64,000 bases of DNA, from positions 124,001 to 188,000 of the forward strand of contig JBJXEA010000026.1 of assembly GCA_046155285.1 (NCBI GenBank), given 5' to 3'. Positions 47,170 through 55,583 of the stretch are shown one piece after another. Position 1 is the stretch's first letter. Each line of letters begins with the position of its first letter. The DNA is from CAILHX01 sp046155285. GTDB lineage: Bacteria > Pseudomonadota > Gammaproteobacteria > Burkholderiales > Methylophilaceae. The notes under the pieces were generated by a model that worked only from the letters and a program-made list of their open reading frames with translations, did not search any database and was not told the DNA's origin. A program made the translations under genes and the position numbers.

Positions 47170-48123
47170 ATGATTCTTCCTAAGTCGTTTATAGCGCCTT
47201 TCACGCTTATTTTAATTACCTTGTCTCTTGTCGCTTGTGGCAAGAAGGAAGGCGCGGCAGGTGAAAAATCAGCTACGCAAGTGGTTGCAAGAGTCGATGG
47301 TGAAGAAATATCTGTACACATGCTCAACTACCAAATGAGCCGGTTGGGACAAATGAACGAAGCACAAGCCAAAGAAGCTTCCAAAAAAGTACTTGAGCGC
47401 TTAGTAGATCAACAGATGCTTGTTCAACAGGCGACAAAAGACAAGCTTGACAGAGAGCCTAAGGTGCTTCAGTCCATTGAATCCACCAAGCGTGAAATAC
47501 TAGCGCAAGCGTATATGGAAAAGCAGATGGCAGCAGCTAAAAAACCATCTGAGCAAGAGATCAAAGACTTTTACAGTCAGCACCCAGAGTTATTTGAAAA
47601 GCGTCGTATCTACCGCTTGCAGGAGCTGGCAGTAGCCGTTGGAAGTGATAAAGCCACAGAGATAGAAGCCGGGGTGAAGGCTTCTAAAAATATCAATGAA
47701 GTCGCTAACTGGTTGAAAGAAAAAGATTACAAATTTTCTGCCAATGCTAATGTGCGAGCCGCAGAACAACTGCCATTAGAGATGTTGCCCAGATTGCAAC
47801 AAATGAAAGAGGGCGAATTTATCATTCTTCCTAGCCAAAACTCTATCAACATCGTCATGTTGGCTGGGGTTCAGGAACAGCCACTCACGCTAGAAAAAGC
47901 TACGCCACTGATTGAGCAGTATTTCTTTAATCAACGTAAATCGGAAATTGCCAAAAAGCAGATTGAAGAACTACGTAAAAAAGCAAAAGTTGAGTATTTG
48001 GGAAACTTTTCTGATATGAAGCAGGTTGTTAGTGAAAAATCTGAGCCGAATAAACAAGCTGAAGAAAAACCCAAAGCATCCTCTGATTCGGAGCACATGG
48101 ACAAGGGTGTTACTGGTCTGTGA
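47170..48123 (+). CDS. epsD: EpsD-family peptidyl-prolyl isomerase lipoprotein
   Basis: A periplasmic foldase of the eps-exosortase clusters. The signal peptide ends in a lipobox (SLVACG, Cys near residue 19), so it is membrane-anchored by lipid. A SurA-N-like helical domain (~35-130: VARVDGEEISVHMLNYQM, ALERLVDQQML-type pattern) precedes a parvulin-like domain (~140-250: YRLQELAVAV, PLEMLPRLQQMKEGEF, INIVMLAGVQEQ). The tail is Lys/Glu-rich. It opens the main operon, and epsE follows after 43 bp. It probably helps fold the outer-membrane export components. Confidence 0.88.
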   Translation: MILPKSFIAPFTLILITLSLVACGKKEGAAGEKSATQVVARVDGEEISVHMLNYQMSRLGQMNEAQAKEASKKVLERLVDQQMLVQQATKDKLDREPKVLQSIESTKREILAQAYMEKQMAAAKKPSEQEIKDFYSQHPELFEKRRIYRLQELAVAVGSDKATEIEAGVKASKNINEVANWLKEKDYKFSANANVRAAEQLPLEMLPRLQQMKEGEFIILPSQNSINIVMLAGVQEQPLTLEKATPLIEQYFFNQRKSEIAKKQIEELRKKAKVEYLGNFSDMKQVVSEKSEPNKQAEEKPKASSDSEHMDKGVTGL

Positions 48124-48166
48124 TCGTCCGCAATTGTCCTTGGTTAAACCAGAATAAGGTTGATAT

Positions 48167-49210
48167 ATGCATAAGCTGTTCGTAACTTTTTTCTTAATGG
48201 CGTTCACAATGTTGGCGAACGCTGGCGATGTTAAACAGGATTACGTGTTGGGTGCTGGTGATATGGTGCGAGTGACCGTCTATGGCAGTCCTGACTTGAC
48301 GACGGAGACTAGAATTTCAGCAGCCGGCACTTTGACTTTTCCTCTATTAGGAGACGTTTCGGTAGGTGGATTAAGTACTGCCATTGCCGAAAAGAAAATT
48401 GCGACTAATCTTGAAGAGGGGGGATTCGTTAAACAGCCACAGGTCAATCTCGTGGTGTTGCAATTCCAGAGCCAAACTGTATCTGTATTGGGTGAGGTGA
48501 ATCGGCCTGGACGCTACCCCCTAGATCGCCCAAGTACCCTAACCGATGTGTTGGCGATGGCTAGCGGCGTCACTAGCAACGGTTCTGAAATAGTCACGGT
48601 GACTAGTCTGCGTGATGGTAAACCAGAAAAGCACGAATATGATTTGAGAGAATGGTTTGATCGTGGACAAGCCTCGCAAAACCCTTCGGTGCGTGGTGAC
48701 GACATTATTTTTGTGACAGCGCGTGAGGTTTCTGTGTTGGGTCAAGTGGGTCGGCCAGGCAAATACTCGGTGATGAGTGGGGTTAGAAATGTGGGCGACT
48801 TTTTATCTATGGCGGGAGGAATTGCCCCAACAGGTGCCGACACTATCGTGATTTCTATAGTGCGTGAGGGCAAGATGGACAAGCGTGAAATTGACGTAGA
48901 TCAGTTGTTCCGCAGCGGCGACACCGCAGCCAATATTGAACTGCGTGGCGGCGATATGATTTATGTGCCGCGAGCACCTCTGTTTTATATCTATGGTGAA
49001 GTGCAGCGCCCCGGATCTTTCCGCTTGGAGCGGAACATGACTGTGGCACAGGCGCTTTCTGTCGGTGGTGGACTTAGTCTCCGTGGCACTGAGCGTGGCA
49101 TCGTGATCAAGCGGCGCGATGCCAAGGGCAATATGCAGGAGATTGAACCGCAGGCCACAGACATTGTGCAAGCTGATGATGTTATTCAGATAAGCGAAAG
49201 CTTGTTTTAG
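48167..49210 (+). CDS. epsE: Polysaccharide export protein EpsE (Wza family)
   Basis: This is the outer-membrane polysaccharide export channel. A signal peptide (1-20, LANAG) is followed by the Poly_export domain (DYVLGAGDMVRVTVYGSPDL, DGLTFPLLGDV-type pattern, ~24-100). Three SLBB domains follow, opening at VSVLGEVNRPGRYPL, VSVLGQVGRPGKYSV and FYIYGEVQRPGSFRL. There is no lipobox, unlike E. coli Wza, as is usual for EpsE. It works with EpsF and EpsG next door. Confidence 0.93.
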   Translation: MHKLFVTFFLMAFTMLANAGDVKQDYVLGAGDMVRVTVYGSPDLTTETRISAAGTLTFPLLGDVSVGGLSTAIAEKKIATNLEEGGFVKQPQVNLVVLQFQSQTVSVLGEVNRPGRYPLDRPSTLTDVLAMASGVTSNGSEIVTVTSLRDGKPEKHEYDLREWFDRGQASQNPSVRGDDIIFVTAREVSVLGQVGRPGKYSVMSGVRNVGDFLSMAGGIAPTGADTIVISIVREGKMDKREIDVDQLFRSGDTAANIELRGGDMIYVPRAPLFYIYGEVQRPGSFRLERNMTVAQALSVGGGLSLRGTERGIVIKRRDAKGNMQEIEPQATDIVQADDVIQISESLF

Positions 49211-49233
49211 CCCGAGTCTACTTTAGGAATCCC

Positions 49234-50637
49234 ATGAATTTCTCACAATTTCTCCTTGTACTCCGGGCTAGGTTCAAAATCATTCTGTTTACGTTTTTAG
49301 TGACGGTGGCTACTGCCGCAGCCATAAGCTTGATACTGCCGAAGTCTTATAAAGCCACCACCTCCTTAGTACTCAATTTCAAGGGGGCTGATCCGGTGAG
49401 CGGAGCGGCTATCCCCGCACAGCTCATGCCGGGCTATATGGCGACACAAGTGGACATTATTACCAGTCTGAATGTTGCGGGTAAAGTTGTGGATAAGCTC
49501 AAGTTCGCTGAGAGTTCTGCGGCACGAGTACAATTTAACCAAGCAACAAAAGGTCGAGGCAACATTCGTGACTGGTTCGCAGATGCACTATTGAAAAAAC
49601 TTGACGTGGAGCCGTCGAGAGAAAGTAGCGTCATTTCGATTTCTTTTAGTGGTGCTGATCCTACTTTTGCTGCGACGGTAGCTAATGCTTTTGCTGAGGC
49701 GTATCAGCAAACCAATATTCAACTGAAGGTGGGGCCATCACTTAGTGCAGCAGGGTATTTGGGTACACAAACTAAAGCACTGCGCGACCATCTGGAGGAG
49801 GTGCAGACCAAGCTTTCTGCATACCAACAAGATAATGGTTTGACCAGTGCATTTGAGCAGTTTGATGTGGAGAGTTCTAAGCTTAATGAGCTTTCTGCGC
49901 AGTTGGTGATGGCACAGTCACAAGCGATTGAGGCCTCATCCCGCCATGCGGGCACTTTAGGCAATGCGGAAGATTCGCCTGATATTGCGGCAAGCAACCT
50001 AGTACAAGGATTAAAGGCTGATTTGGCAAGGGCAGAGTCTAAATTGGCTGAGCTCTCCCAGCGCGTTGATCATAACCATCCGCAATATCAATCGGCCAAA
50101 GCGGAGGCAGACAAGATCAAATCTCAGTTAGAAGAAGAGGTTAAAAGAGCCACAGCCAGTGTAGGAGGCAGTGCAAAGATTTATCGGCAACGTGAAGCTG
50201 AATTGCGTGCGGCAGTGGCATCACAGAAAACCAAAGTATTGAAACTCAATCATGCGCGGGATCAGATGATGATTTTGCAGAAAGACGTTGAAAGTGCACA
50301 GCGTTCATTGGATGCGGTAAATCAACGGTTTACCCAGACCAACCTTGAGGGGCAGGCCAACCAGAGTGAGGTTGCGGTGCTTAATCCTGCGACGCCGCCA
50401 CTTGAAGCTTCCAGCCCGAAAGTGATGCTTAACATCATACTTTCCATGTTTTTAGGAGGGCTGTTGGGCATAGGTTTTGGTCTCATCGCTGAAATGATGG
50501 ATAAACGAGTGCGCAGTCGTGAAGACATCACTGAGGCTTTTGATATTCCAGTATTAGCTATTATTAAGGAAAAATCTTCCAAAAAGCGGCGCTTCCGCCT
50601 ATTCGGTTCTGCTAGGCAGTTACAACCATCGGTATAA
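49234..50637 (+). CDS. epsF: Chain-length determinant EpsF (Wzz/PCP family)
   Basis: An inner-membrane polysaccharide co-polymerase that sets chain length. It has two membrane helices (~15-35: FKIILFTFLVTVATAAAI; ~390-415: VMLNIILSMFLGGLLGIGF), a Wzz domain with KSYKATTSLVLNF, and a long periplasmic coiled coil (~190-370). The cytoplasmic tail after MDKRVRSREDITEAFDIPVLAIIKE is the usual contact for the kinase partner. 467 residues is standard for EpsF. It lies 9 bp before epsG. Confidence 0.92.
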   Translation: MNFSQFLLVLRARFKIILFTFLVTVATAAAISLILPKSYKATTSLVLNFKGADPVSGAAIPAQLMPGYMATQVDIITSLNVAGKVVDKLKFAESSAARVQFNQATKGRGNIRDWFADALLKKLDVEPSRESSVISISFSGADPTFAATVANAFAEAYQQTNIQLKVGPSLSAAGYLGTQTKALRDHLEEVQTKLSAYQQDNGLTSAFEQFDVESSKLNELSAQLVMAQSQAIEASSRHAGTLGNAEDSPDIAASNLVQGLKADLARAESKLAELSQRVDHNHPQYQSAKAEADKIKSQLEEEVKRATASVGGSAKIYRQREAELRAAVASQKTKVLKLNHARDQMMILQKDVESAQRSLDAVNQRFTQTNLEGQANQSEVAVLNPATPPLEASSPKVMLNIILSMFLGGLLGIGFGLIAEMMDKRVRSREDITEAFDIPVLAIIKEKSSKKRRFRLFGSARQLQPSV

Positions 50638-50646
50638 CAATTCATT

Positions 50647-51522
50647 ATGAATAATTTTGTAGATACGCATATTCCGGAAGCAGCACATCCACCACGCGAG
50701 GCCAGCATCGGCCGCTTGCTGCTGGATATGGGGAAAATCACTCCTGAAAATGCAGAGCGCGTATTGCGTTTGCAAAAGGAGCAGAATTTACGATTTGGCG
50801 ATGCTGCCCAAAAATTGGGACTCATTACTGAAGCTGATATTAAGCAAGTATTGTCATTGCAGTTTGATTATCCGTACTTGCAACCAGGGCAGGGTAATTT
50901 TGCACCTGAGTTGGTAGCGGCATATCAGCCTTTTTCTTCCCAAGTCGAAGGTTTACGCGCTTTACGTAGCCAATTGATGTTACGTTGGTTCAACGAAGGA
51001 GATAAGGCGCTGGCAATCATAAGCCCCAATCCTAATGAGGGTTGTAGTTATCTTGCAGCCAATCTGGCGGTGGTTTTTTCGCAATTGGGTGAGCGCACTT
51101 TGCTGGTGGATGCCAACATGCGCTCGGCACGTCAAAGCAAGGTGTTCAATCTTAAAGAAACGCGCGGCCTCTCGGATATTTTGGTGGGGCGTGCTGGGAT
51201 AGAGGTCGTTACTCGCATTGATTCCTTTATTGGTCTTTCTGTCCTGGGCGCCGGGACTACACCGCCTAATCCACAGGAATTGCTGGGGCGTTCAAGCTTC
51301 ACCCATTTTATGAATCAAGCAATAGTCAACTACGATGTCATCATCGTAGATACCCCGCCTGCGTTGAACACATCAGACGCACAAGCTATTGCGGCGCGCT
51401 GTGGAGGTGCCTTGCTGGTGTCCAGACTTAACCATACGCCGCTTTCTGATTTGGCAAATATCCGTGATCAGATCAAGGTGACGGGAGTTCGTATCGTAGG
51501 CGCTGTACTCAACGATTTCTAG
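50647..51522 (+). CDS. epsG: EpsG-type BY-kinase-like ATPase with altered Walker A
   Basis: The cytoplasmic partner of the EpsF co-polymerase. An N-terminal MshEN-like segment (~15-80: IGRLLLDMGKITPENAERVL, RFGDAAQKLGLI) precedes a BY-kinase/MinD-like domain. Walker A' (TLLVDANMRS) and Walker B (VIIVDTPPAL) are present. The P-loop, however, reads SPNPNEGCSYLAANLAV, so the Lys of GEGKS/T is missing (Cys in its place), and the C-terminus has no tyrosine cluster. EpsG relatives often carry Arg there, as I recall. It is probably a weak or non-catalytic regulator of export rather than a normal tyrosine kinase. Confidence 0.88.
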   Translation: MNNFVDTHIPEAAHPPREASIGRLLLDMGKITPENAERVLRLQKEQNLRFGDAAQKLGLITEADIKQVLSLQFDYPYLQPGQGNFAPELVAAYQPFSSQVEGLRALRSQLMLRWFNEGDKALAIISPNPNEGCSYLAANLAVVFSQLGERTLLVDANMRSARQSKVFNLKETRGLSDILVGRAGIEVVTRIDSFIGLSVLGAGTTPPNPQELLGRSSFTHFMNQAIVNYDVIIVDTPPALNTSDAQAIAARCGGALLVSRLNHTPLSDLANIRDQIKVTGVRIVGAVLNDF

Positions 51523-51523
51523 C

Positions 51524-52414
51524 ATGTCTGGTATATCTGTACAGCATGGAAAGACCTTACCCGCGTGGTTGCAAGAATGGTGGCTTGTGTTACTGGGTTT
51601 GGCTGGATTGTATATCCCCACCTATTACGGGCTTCTGACTAATCTGTGGGGTAACGACAATCAGGCGCACGGCCCAATCGTAATGGCGGTGGTGCTTTAC
51701 TTGATATGGCAACAGCGGCAACACTTGATGCCCGCGCATCATGCAAGCGGGAAGGCCAGCACTATTTTGGGCTGGATATTGATGGTGCTTGGCTTGCTTG
51801 CTTACATAGTAGGTCGATCGCAGGACATCCTCACTTTGGATATGGGTTCACAAATTCTGGTGTTGGCGGGCATCTTGCTTATTTCGCGTGGCCTGCCTGC
51901 GCTTAAGGCGATGTGGTTCCCTTTGTTTTTTCTTATTTTCATGATTCCACTGCCGGCTTCTTTCCTTGATGCTGTCACTTTACCAATGAAGATTGCGGTC
52001 TCTTACGTGGCTGAAAACGTGCTCTATTGGTTTGACTATCCGATTGCACGGAGCGGCGTGATTTTACAAATTGGGCAATATCAATTACTGGTGGCCGATG
52101 CGTGTGCCGGTATGCACACCCTGATCTCGTTGGAAGCATTAGGATTGCTTTATCTCAATCTAGTTAAGCATGACTCCCTCTTTCGCAATATCACCTTGGC
52201 CATTTTGATTGTGCCTATTTCTTTTACCGCCAACGTGATACGCGTGATGATACTTACTTTGGTCACCTATTATTTTGGCGACGAAGCGGGGCAGGGCTTT
52301 GTTCATGGCTTTGCAGGCATGGTGCTGTTTATCGTTGCATTACTTTTGATTATGGGTGTTGACTCCATCTTGCAGCAAAGTTCTAGGTTTTGGCGAGGGC
52401 GTAAGGCGGTATAG
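51524..52414 (+). CDS. xrtB: Exosortase B (XrtB)
   Basis: A polytopic transpeptidase-like enzyme thought to cut PEP-CTERM tails and transfer the proteins to an acceptor. About eight hydrophobic helices span 296 residues. The catalytic residues are all present: Cys194 in VADACAGMHTL, Arg240 in TANVIRVMIL and His261 in GFVHGFAGM. It starts 1 bp after epsG and is followed by epsI 2 bp later, the standard XrtB order. Six candidate substrates are encoded in this window (4681, 17193, 20218, 41829, 44801, 46345). It is named epsH in the Methylobacillus eps operon. Confidence 0.95.
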   Translation: MSGISVQHGKTLPAWLQEWWLVLLGLAGLYIPTYYGLLTNLWGNDNQAHGPIVMAVVLYLIWQQRQHLMPAHHASGKASTILGWILMVLGLLAYIVGRSQDILTLDMGSQILVLAGILLISRGLPALKAMWFPLFFLIFMIPLPASFLDAVTLPMKIAVSYVAENVLYWFDYPIARSGVILQIGQYQLLVADACAGMHTLISLEALGLLYLNLVKHDSLFRNITLAILIVPISFTANVIRVMILTLVTYYFGDEAGQGFVHGFAGMVLFIVALLLIMGVDSILQQSSRFWRGRKAV

Positions 52415-52416
52415 AG

Positions 52417-53121
52417 ATGAAGCAACTTACTAGAAATAGCATTATTGCAGTGCTCATGCTGACAAGCTCTGCCATGGCCATGGTGTTGCGACCAACTCAC
52501 AAAATTGTTGATGCTGAGTCGACAGTGAATCTGGAAACCATGATCCCCAAGCAGTTTGGGGATTGGCAAGAACAGCCGCAGAACTCTGGCCAAATCATTA
52601 ATCCACAGCAGCAGGAAATGCTGGATAAGATTTACACGCAGCTGCTTTCTCGTACTTATACCAATACCAAAGGTGAGCGCATCATGCTTTCCATTGCCTA
52701 TGGCGCAGATCAAAGTGATTCCAAGCAGTTGCATTACCCTGAAGTGTGCTATCCAGCGCAAGGGTTTCAAGTAGTTTCAACATCGTTAGGTTTAGTGAAA
52801 ACTGACTTTGGCAACATTCGCGTCAAGCGTCTCTTGACAGTTATGGGCAATCGTTCTGAGCCGCTTACTTATTGGACGACTGTCGGGAATAAGGTGGTAC
52901 AAGGCAGCAGAGAGGCCAAAATTGAGCAACTTCGTTATGGTTTCCGCGGGGAGATTCCTGATGGTCTGTTATTTAGAGTTTCGTCCATCACGGCGGATGC
53001 CGAGAAAGGTTATGCAAGTCAGGAGGCATTTTCTCAAGCGTTGATAGCCCCTCTGGCTGAAAAAGACAGATTGAAATTAGCTGGGTTAACCGCTCCTACG
53101 CCCAGTGTCGCTCGGCCATGA
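52417..53121 (+). CDS. epsI: Exosortase-associated protein EpsI
   Basis: A membrane-anchored periplasmic protein of the EpsI/DUF3485 family, found next to or fused with exosortases. It has one N-terminal hydrophobic helix (~7-23), then ETMIPKQFGDWQEQP near residue 40, SYGADQSDSKQLHYPEVCYPAQGF-like motif (SDSKQLHYPEVCYPAQGF, ~85-110) and YWTTVGNKVVQGSREAK. The Cys in HYPEVCYPAQGF is conserved in the family. The exact role is unknown. The stop overlaps the flippase start by 4 bp. Confidence 0.93.
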   Translation: MKQLTRNSIIAVLMLTSSAMAMVLRPTHKIVDAESTVNLETMIPKQFGDWQEQPQNSGQIINPQQQEMLDKIYTQLLSRTYTNTKGERIMLSIAYGADQSDSKQLHYPEVCYPAQGFQVVSTSLGLVKTDFGNIRVKRLLTVMGNRSEPLTYWTTVGNKVVQGSREAKIEQLRYGFRGEIPDGLLFRVSSITADAEKGYASQEAFSQALIAPLAEKDRLKLAGLTAPTPSVARP

Positions 53122-55583
53122 TTGCTCGCTATGGTGCTGATCGGGTTAAACGAGGACTCTTACATTTTTTTATAGGCAAGAGCACTTCTGCATTGGCGGG
53201 TATTCTCGCCATGTTGTTGGTGATTCGTGAGTTATCTGTTGAGGCATTCGCGGCTTATTCAGTCCTGCTGGCTTTCGTTGAGTTGCTCACGGCACTCGCT
53301 GGTTTTGGACTTGCACACGCTTTGCTTCGATATGTGCCAGAACTTTACGCCAAGCACTATCAAACCTCATTAAAACAGCTGGTTATTGGTTCGGTAGTTG
53401 CTCGCACGCTGCTGCTGCTGCTGTTCGTTGCTATCGCCTATTTGTGTTCCGGAAAATTGGCTCCTCATGTGGGACTAGAAGAGTCCTTAGCTGCTTTTAA
53501 GATATTTCTCTTAGTGGTAGTGCTGCGCTCTACGGCACAATTTCTTTCACAGATTTTGGAATCTGCGCTGCATCAGGGCAGCGCACAGCTAGGGTTCTCG
53601 GCTGCGGCAATGGCAAGGCTGCTTGGGATGGTGTATCTGTACAACCAAGGCCAAGTTGATCTGGTTGATGTGATATGGGTTGAGGCTATCGGTGACGGCT
53701 TGAGCTTGTTGATAATGGCAGCAGGGGTTATGCGCGTGATTGCGAGCAGTTCAATACCCAACCAAGGCTCGATAGATGATGGAAGCTGGTTGCGAAGTAA
53801 TTTAAGAAAAATTGGCAAATTTGCACTTGCCGGTTATTTACAACACCTTGCAATTACGCCTTACGGAGGACATACCAATCGTTTGTTAGGTGGCAGTATG
53901 CTCGGCGCCAGCGCGATGGCGCATTTCGGCTTTGCGCAATCTCTCTACGAGTACGTCAAGCGCTACCTTCCAGCCCAGTTATTGGTTGGTTTGATTCGTC
54001 CAATAGTGGTTGCACGTTATAGCAAAGATCGTGACTTTTCAGTAGCGACAGTGATTTGTGAGCAGGTTCTGCAACTCAATATCTTGTTGATAGGCGGCAT
54101 GTTAGTGCTGCTTGTGGTGGGTGGTGGGGACGCTCTGTCGGCGATTTCAGCAGGCAAATATGGTGCTGATGCCTTTTACCTCGTGGTGATGTTATTTGTG
54201 GTGTTGTTGCTTGAAACCGAGCGGCAGCAGCTAGAGCTACTCATACAAGTTGTTGGCCGTTATCAATATCTAATACCTTCAAATGTTCTGCTCTCCGCTT
54301 CTGTATTAATCGCTATTGTATTGTTACCCACGCTGGGAGCCGTGGCTTTCTCCATAGCCAATTTAGTGGGATTGATCGTTGCTAACACTTGGGTTCAGCA
54401 GCATTTGAAGTCTGTAGGGTTTATTTATCGTCATGATTGGTATGGTATTTTCAAGATTGTTGTTGTATTTACCGTGTCGACGGCGTTTGGAGCGGTGGTC
54501 AAGTTTCTTGGGTTACCGTGGTATTGGGCTTGTTTATTGGCAACAACCCTTTATAGCGCGTTAGGTTACTTTATGTGTGGTGGAGTTGTGCGTACTTTTT
54601 TAGCAGAGCTTCTGGGCGAAGAGGCTAAGCCTATCAAGGGTCACAATCAAAAAATTCTACGTCGCCCCAAAGGTAACTTATGGCCACTTAGGTTGGCCTA
54701 TAGTCAGTTTTGGATGGATATGGGTGGTGATGTTAAGAATAGTGTGTTGGTTGCAGGGGTGGCGCGGAGTGGCACTACATGGCTGAGTGAGGTGATTGCC
54801 GCGGCTACAAAATCCCGTGAAATTTTTGAGCCTTTCATTGTTAGAACAGATGGCGATTTTGCACTGAAACCCAGTAGGCTTGAAGGGGGTAGCTTTGGAT
54901 ATATGCCCAACTATTCGCTGATTATCCCGGCAGATGAGGGAGTCGCGTCTTCGTACTATAGCAAGGTCAAAAACATATTAGGTGGCCATGTGCGTAGCTG
55001 GTGGACTGAGCAGGGCATGAAGCCAGGGGTCTATAAGCGACGGGTTATTAAAGATATACGCACTAACCTGATGTTGGGTTGGATTGCGCAAAGCTGGCCT
55101 GAGTTAAAAATAGTGTATGTGGTACGTAACCCAATCTCAACAATACAATCCATGATGGAAAGAAGTTCCTCAGGCTGGGCGTTTGATTGGGATCCAAGTT
55201 ATGTACTCCAACAAGAAGAATTTGTAAGGGAATATCTAGCCCCATTTAAGCATCTTCTTGAGGGCGACCATGACTACCCTACGCGCCTGATGTTGAGGTG
55301 GTGTGTTGAAAACCACGTTGCCTTGACCCAGATAAAGGACAAGGCAAATGTCAAAATCGTCTCTTATGATGAACTAGTTAAAAACCCCTTACTCTGGGAA
55401 GAAGTATTTACCCATATTGATTGGAAATTTGACAGGGATAAATTCTCTGCACAAGCTAATCAGCCTTCTAAGACGGCGGCTGTTGTTAAAAATGGCGGAG
55501 CTAAAGCAGTGTCTGGTGACGCGTTGGATATGGCGACATTAACTAAACTTGTAAACCAGTTTGGATTGAGTCGCTATTTATGA
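53118..55583 (+). CDS. Fused polysaccharide flippase (Wzx-like) and sulfotransferase
   Basis: Two activities appear in one 821-residue chain. Residues ~1-490 form 12-14 hydrophobic helices of the Wzx/MATE-like flippase type (FFIGKSTSALAGILAMLLVIREL, VAFSIANLVGLIVANTW), moving lipid-linked repeat units across the inner membrane. From ~518 the chain is a soluble PAPS-dependent sulfotransferase: the 5'-phosphosulfate loop is GVARSGTTWLSEV (~547), and the 3'-phosphate site is IVYVVRNPISTIQSMMERSS (~665). The frame is continuous with no internal stop, and the start and stop overlap neighbours by 4 bp, so the fusion looks genuine. The sulfotransferase side would face the cytoplasm if the last helix ends there. 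Confidence 0.85.
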   Translation: MIARYGADRVKRGLLHFFIGKSTSALAGILAMLLVIRELSVEAFAAYSVLLAFVELLTALAGFGLAHALLRYVPELYAKHYQTSLKQLVIGSVVARTLLLLLFVAIAYLCSGKLAPHVGLEESLAAFKIFLLVVVLRSTAQFLSQILESALHQGSAQLGFSAAAMARLLGMVYLYNQGQVDLVDVIWVEAIGDGLSLLIMAAGVMRVIASSSIPNQGSIDDGSWLRSNLRKIGKFALAGYLQHLAITPYGGHTNRLLGGSMLGASAMAHFGFAQSLYEYVKRYLPAQLLVGLIRPIVVARYSKDRDFSVATVICEQVLQLNILLIGGMLVLLVVGGGDALSAISAGKYGADAFYLVVMLFVVLLLETERQQLELLIQVVGRYQYLIPSNVLLSASVLIAIVLLPTLGAVAFSIANLVGLIVANTWVQQHLKSVGFIYRHDWYGIFKIVVVFTVSTAFGAVVKFLGLPWYWACLLATTLYSALGYFMCGGVVRTFLAELLGEEAKPIKGHNQKILRRPKGNLWPLRLAYSQFWMDMGGDVKNSVLVAGVARSGTTWLSEVIAAATKSREIFEPFIVRTDGDFALKPSRLEGGSFGYMPNYSLIIPADEGVASSYYSKVKNILGGHVRSWWTEQGMKPGVYKRRVIKDIRTNLMLGWIAQSWPELKIVYVVRNPISTIQSMMERSSSGWAFDWDPSYVLQQEEFVREYLAPFKHLLEGDHDYPTRLMLRWCVENHVALTQIKDKANVKIVSYDELVKNPLLWEEVFTHIDWKFDRDKFSAQANQPSKTAAVVKNGGAKAVSGDALDMATLTKLVNQFGLSRYL

